A stretch of DNA of 8,769 bases from Planctomycetota bacterium (GTDB lineage: Bacteria; Planctomycetota; Phycisphaerae; UBA1845; PWPN01), in the NCBI GenBank assembly GCA_016209665.1, contig JACQVT010000414.1, positions 1-8,769 of the forward strand, written 5' to 3'. A program made the position numbers and the translations under genes. This document shows positions 6,489-8,769 of this stretch, piece by piece (position 1 is the stretch's first letter; each line of letters opens with the position of its first letter). The notes beneath the pieces are model-generated. The model was not told the DNA's origin, ran no database searches, and saw only the letters and a program-made list of their open reading frames with translations.

Positions 6489-6517
6489 AGCATAGCCGGC
6501 TGACCCAATTTCGTCAA
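6489..6517 (-). promoter_or_regulatory. Probable sigma70-type promoter for the 754-aa gene
   Basis: On the minus strand TTGACG (6517-6512) and TATGCT (6494-6489) are 17 bp apart, giving a good match to the housekeeping consensus. The spacing and the -35 box are the same as in the left copy. A second GACGAA lies 23 bp upstream of the one overlapping the -35 box, again as in the left copy. Confidence 0.65.
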
Positions 6518-6602
6518 CGAAAATGTTCTGGATTCGTCGATGAAATGCAGGTCAAGAATCCAGGGAGCCTGAATGGCCCTGCTCGGCTGCACGGCGGCCC
6601 AG

Positions 6603-6630
6603 GTTCGCTTCAACTATGGTACAGCCCCAC
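6603..6630. repeat. Distal block of the duplicated upstream region (right copy)
   Basis: This matches 3762-3789 at 26 of 28 positions. It lies in the intergenic space between the divergent 754-aa gene and the oxidoreductase, about 85 bp upstream of the minus-strand promoter. Confidence 0.7.
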
Positions 6631-6769
6631 CGCGCGCCCACCCCACTGCGGGCCATTTTTGAGGCCGCCGCGAGCGGAACGGGACTGCACGCACGATGGA
6701 CGGCATCCACCCTCGGTCGCGTCTCTCGACGGGAAGTCCTATTGCGTAGTGGCTTTACCTCGGAATGGA

Positions 6770-6775
6770 TATACT
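6770..6775 (+). promoter_or_regulatory. Possible -10 box for the oxidoreductase gene
   Basis: TATACT is a good -10 match placed about 70 bp before the ATG at 6844. No convincing -35 box lies 16-18 bp upstream; TTGCGT at 6742-6747 is 22 bp away, too far for a standard sigma70 promoter. It is offered as the best candidate in the otherwise featureless stretch 6631-6812. Confidence 0.3.
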
Positions 6776-6812
6776 TCCGCAGGGAACATCTCCCCGGTCA
6801 AATCCAACTCAC

Positions 6813-6829
6813 TGCGGTCCCGGACCGCA
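6813..6829 (+). promoter_or_regulatory. Hairpin abutting the oxidoreductase ribosome binding site
   Basis: TGCGGTC (6813-6819) and GACCGCA (6823-6829) are perfect complements around a 3-nt loop. The 3' arm ends on the first base of AAAGGAG (6829-6835), which lies 8 nt before the ATG and fixes the start at 6844. Such a stem next to the Shine-Dalgarno could affect translation or mRNA stability. Confidence 0.55.
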
Positions 6830-6843
6830 AAGGAGAGCATCGG

Positions 6844-8166
6844 ATGACTCAGACCCCTAAGACCCCTAAAGTTCGACAGGCATCCACCACCCGCCGCGAC
6901 TTCATCACGCTCACCGCTGCCGCGGCCGGCGCCGCCACGCTGACCGTCGCCCAGAGCGCCCACGCCGCCGGCAGCCAAGCCATCCGCGTCGGTCTCATCG
7001 GCTGCGGAGGCCGCGGAACCGGCGCCGCCGGCCAGGCCCTCATGGCCGGGCCGGACGTCAAGCTCGTCGCCCTCTGCGACGTATTCAAGGACAAGGTCGA
7101 GAGGACGCTCAAGCAGCTCAAGGAGAAGCACGGTGAGCAGGTCCAGGTCGACGACGACCACTGCTTCGTCGGCCTCGACGGCTACCAGAAGGTCGTCGAC
7201 TCCGCCTACGCGGTGCTGATCGCCTGCGCGTCCAAGTTCCACCCCATGTACGCCGAGGCCGCCATCCAGGCCGGCAAGCATGTCTTCGTCGAGAAGCCCC
7301 ACGGCATCGACCCTGCCGGCGTGAGGCGCATGAAGGCCGTCTGCGATCTGGCCAAGTCCAAGGGCCTCAGCATCGTTTCGGGTCTGCACAGCCGCTGGCA
7401 CGCCGGCTGGCAGGAGACGATCAAGCGCATTCACGACGGTGCCATCGGCGAGGTCGTGGCCGTCCAGTGCATGTTCCTTCGCCCGCCCTACGTCGTCGTC
7501 CCCCGGCCCGCCGGAGCCACCGAGATGCAATACCACTTCCGCAACTGGTACCACTTCTGCTGGCTCAGCGGCGATGATGTGCCCCAATCGCTCGTGCACA
7601 ACCTCGACCGGGCTTCGTGGATCCTCAAGGAGCAGCAGCCCCGCTGGGCCTTCGGTCTCGGCGGCAGATCCGCGTCCTTCGGCGAGCAGTTCGGCGACAT
7701 GTTCGACCACCACACCGTCGTCTACGAATACGAGGCCGGCCCCCGCGTCTATGCCATGTGCCGCACCCAGGCCGACACCTTCCAGCAGTACAACGAGGTT
7801 GCCTTGGGCACCAAGGGCACCTGCTCGCTGGCCGAGTGCAAGATCGACGGGGCCACCAAGTGGAAGTACGAAGGCCAGGTTCCCGATCCACAGCTCGTGG
7901 AACAGCAGGCCCTGATCGCCTCCGTCCGCGATTCGAAGCCCATCAGCAGCGCCTACCACATGTGCGACAGCACGATGATCAGCGTCCTCGGCCAGATCGC
8001 CTGCTACACCGGCAAGTACACCACGCTCAAGGAATGCTGGAACTCCGACTTCACCTTCGGCCCCACGCCCGAAAAGGTGACGATGGACATGACCCCGCCC
8101 ACCAGACCCGACTCCGACGGCAACTACCCGCTCCCCAAACCGGGCATCACGAAGCTGCTGGGATGA
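6844..8166 (+). CDS. Tat-exported Gfo/Idh/MocA-family oxidoreductase (440 aa)
   Basis: This family uses a bound NAD(P) to oxidise or reduce hydroxyl groups of sugars, inositols and related compounds; the substrate cannot be told from sequence. An N-terminal twin-arginine signal (TTRRDFITL, Arg17-Arg18, then an Ala-rich hydrophobic stretch and AHA cleavage near 41) indicates folded export across the membrane, as in many planctomycete members. The Rossmann dinucleotide motif is at about 47-60 (VGLIGCGGRGTG). E150-K151-P152 is the family's EKP motif with the conserved lysine. Further family marks are RIHDGAIGEV (about 195-204), NWYHFCWLSGD (234-244) and LVHNLD with His252 and Asp255. The length fits a full enzyme. 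AAAGGAG 8 nt upstream and the Tat signal select this ATG over an open frame beginning 228 bp earlier. The leader codons contain two tandem GACCCCTAA repeats (6852-6869) encoding TPKTPK. It is transcribed divergently from the 754-aa gene; a functional link is not evident. Confidence 0.93.
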   Translation: MTQTPKTPKVRQASTTRRDFITLTAAAAGAATLTVAQSAHAAGSQAIRVGLIGCGGRGTGAAGQALMAGPDVKLVALCDVFKDKVERTLKQLKEKHGEQVQVDDDHCFVGLDGYQKVVDSAYAVLIACASKFHPMYAEAAIQAGKHVFVEKPHGIDPAGVRRMKAVCDLAKSKGLSIVSGLHSRWHAGWQETIKRIHDGAIGEVVAVQCMFLRPPYVVVPRPAGATEMQYHFRNWYHFCWLSGDDVPQSLVHNLDRASWILKEQQPRWAFGLGGRSASFGEQFGDMFDHHTVVYEYEAGPRVYAMCRTQADTFQQYNEVALGTKGTCSLAECKIDGATKWKYEGQVPDPQLVEQQALIASVRDSKPISSAYHMCDSTMISVLGQIACYTGKYTTLKECWNSDFTFGPTPEKVTMDMTPPTRPDSDGNYPLPKPGITKLLG

Positions 8167-8289
8167 CGGGAGAGGTAATGGATGATAGATGAGCGGTGCG
8201 GAGGAAGCGCCACCGCACGTGCGGTTCACAGAGGCCGGGATCACGGACCATAGCCGCTGGCTGGACACGAAGGGCACCGAGGTTACGGC
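8167..8289. other. Gap with nested inverted repeats after the oxidoreductase
   Basis: No gene is apparent. GTGCGG (8196-8201) can pair with CCGCAC (8213-8218), and the latter also begins a 12-bp palindrome, CCGCACGTGCGG (8213-8224). The 3' part, ending in CGTGCGGTTC at 8227, resembles the 3' strand of group II intron domain V, but the 5' strand does not complete the helix. In the frame of the following gene there is a TAG at 8251-8253 and no alternative start after it, so that gene is a free-standing short one as it stands. Confidence 0.4.
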
Positions 8290-8604
8290 ATGTTCCACTA
8301 CACTGATGATGCAGCCTACAAGTCGATTTCCTCACAGCCGAGGTGGACCTTCAAGGCCTCCAAGCCAGCCGGCGATCATCCCGTCGGCGCCTATTTCACC
8401 AGCCTGGAGCCAGGCACCCCAAACCTGGCGATTCGACTCCGGATACCCAGGCGTAAATTGGTGTACCTCTTCAAATTCAACGGTGGGGATGGGTTGAGGC
8501 CCCTGTCCGGAGGCCGGGGGGAGTATGTGTTCTGGAGCCCGGCGGATTACAATGTGGATAAGGCCCGACAAGTGTGGTGCGGTGCGACGGAGGATCTACC
8601 ATGA
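8290..8604 (+). CDS. Small HYD1-like ADP-ribosyltransferase-type protein (104 aa), probable toxin
   Basis: It resembles the HYD1 ADP-ribosyltransferase toxin domain (Tox-ART-HYD1 of polymorphic toxins), which transfers ADP-ribose from NAD to a target. Visible marks are HYT at residues 3-5, near the N-terminus as in the family; GAYFTSLEPGT at 33-43, the family's 'YFT-l-PGT' element; and GEYVFWSPADYNVD at 77-90, which supplies candidate acidic residues D86 and D90 for the third signature position. The length of about 100 aa fits one such domain with no delivery region. The start has GAGG 7 nt upstream (8279-8282), and a TAG at 8251 blocks any longer form. Its stop overlaps the ATG of the next gene (ATGA at 8601-8604), so the two are translationally coupled. 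Family assignment is from recalled motif patterns; the enzymatic activity and target are inferred. It could also be a detached C-terminus of a former larger toxin. Confidence 0.65.
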   Translation: MFHYTDDAAYKSISSQPRWTFKASKPAGDHPVGAYFTSLEPGTPNLAIRLRIPRRKLVYLFKFNGGDGLRPLSGGRGEYVFWSPADYNVDKARQVWCGATEDLP

Positions 8605-8769
8605 TCGGCGGTAAGGACATTCTGATACCAACAAACCCCGGGCCTGCGGCCTTGGATTTGGCGGTACGCGCCATTAGTCGGCGATGGCCAACGGCAGTGT
8701 TTGAGAATGCCGAGACCGGGGACATGTTCGATACATACGGATCCCTTGGATTCGGACCAGTGCGGGAAA
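8601..8769 (+). CDS. Partial unknown protein overlapping the HYD1-like gene; candidate immunity/antitoxin
   Basis: Only the first 56 codons are in the window; the gene continues past the right edge. Its ATG shares bases with the stop of the HYD1-like gene (ATGA), and it has no strong ribosome binding site of its own beyond GGAGG at 8589-8593, so translational coupling is likely. The visible part starts MIGGKDILIPTNPGPAALD, is soluble-looking with no signal peptide or membrane segment, and has an amphipathic helix-like stretch at about 16-29 followed by WPTAVFENAETGDMFDTYG. I do not recognise the family with certainty. Position directly behind a small toxin-like ADP-ribosyltransferase makes an immunity or antitoxin role the most economical hypothesis. 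Confidence 0.6.
   Translation, partial: MIGGKDILIPTNPGPAALDLAVRAISRRWPTAVFENAETGDMFDTYGSLGFGPVRE

Noticed and set aside
6616..6843. N-terminal extension of the oxidoreductase from an earlier ATG
   Set aside because: It would place 76 residues before the Tat signal and cover the hairpin and ribosome binding site; the extension has no recognisable sequence.
6739..8298. 519-aa minus-strand frame opposite the oxidoreductase
   Set aside because: Its Gly/Val/Leu/Ala/Asp-rich text is the typical complement of a GC-rich gene. The plus strand has a Tat signal, a Rossmann motif and EKP.
8189..8497. 102-aa plus-strand frame overlapping the HYD1-like gene
   Set aside because: The other frame has the HYT/YFT motifs, a suitable ribosome site and the ATGA overlap; this one is rich in Ser, Pro and Arg with no recognisable domain.

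Overview
The window looks like a chromosomal segment of a high-GC member of the Planctomycetota. The grounds are a secreted protein with a C-terminal PEP-CTERM sorting signal, two large secreted proteins with dockerin-like EF-hand linkers and Cys-rich 'GACC...CC' segments of the kind common in planctomycetes, and a Tat-exported Gfo/Idh/MocA-type oxidoreductase. No rRNA, tRNA, CRISPR array or intact insertion sequence was seen.

Layout. Three genes lie on the minus strand over the left 6.3 kb: a 754-aa two-module secreted protein (6297 to 4033), a 258-aa PEP-CTERM protein (3457 to 2681) and a 741-aa paralogue of the first (2460 to 235). All three appear to be built from one recurring beta-rich, concanavalin/LamG-like module, five copies in total. 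A divergent plus-strand gene (6844 to 8166) encodes the Tat-exported oxidoreductase. At the right edge, plus strand, a 104-aa protein resembling the HYD1-type ADP-ribosyltransferase toxin domain (8290 to 8604) shares an ATGA start/stop overlap with a following gene that runs off the window (from 8601).

The two strongest leads are these. (1) The regions upstream of the PEP-CTERM gene and of the 754-aa gene are homologous over about 330 bp. They share a promoter-like pair with the same 17-bp spacing, a duplicated GACGAA box at 23 bp, and a roughly 185-nt leader with conserved potential stems, including a long-range 8-10 bp helix and an 11-nt loop that keeps its length and starts with TTGCACG. 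The leader ends in an identical 28-nt block just before the ribosome binding site. It matches no riboswitch class I can name by eye. The genes behind the two copies are not each other's closest paralogues. (2) The HYD1-like gene and its overlapping partner could be a compact toxin/immunity or toxin/antitoxin pair.

How the genes may work together: the minus-strand genes probably make exported surface or matrix proteins, with the PEP-CTERM one sorted by an exosortase encoded elsewhere. The oxidoreductase is a periplasmic-type NAD(P)-dependent enzyme that need not be linked to them. The right-edge pair looks like an independent accessory module.
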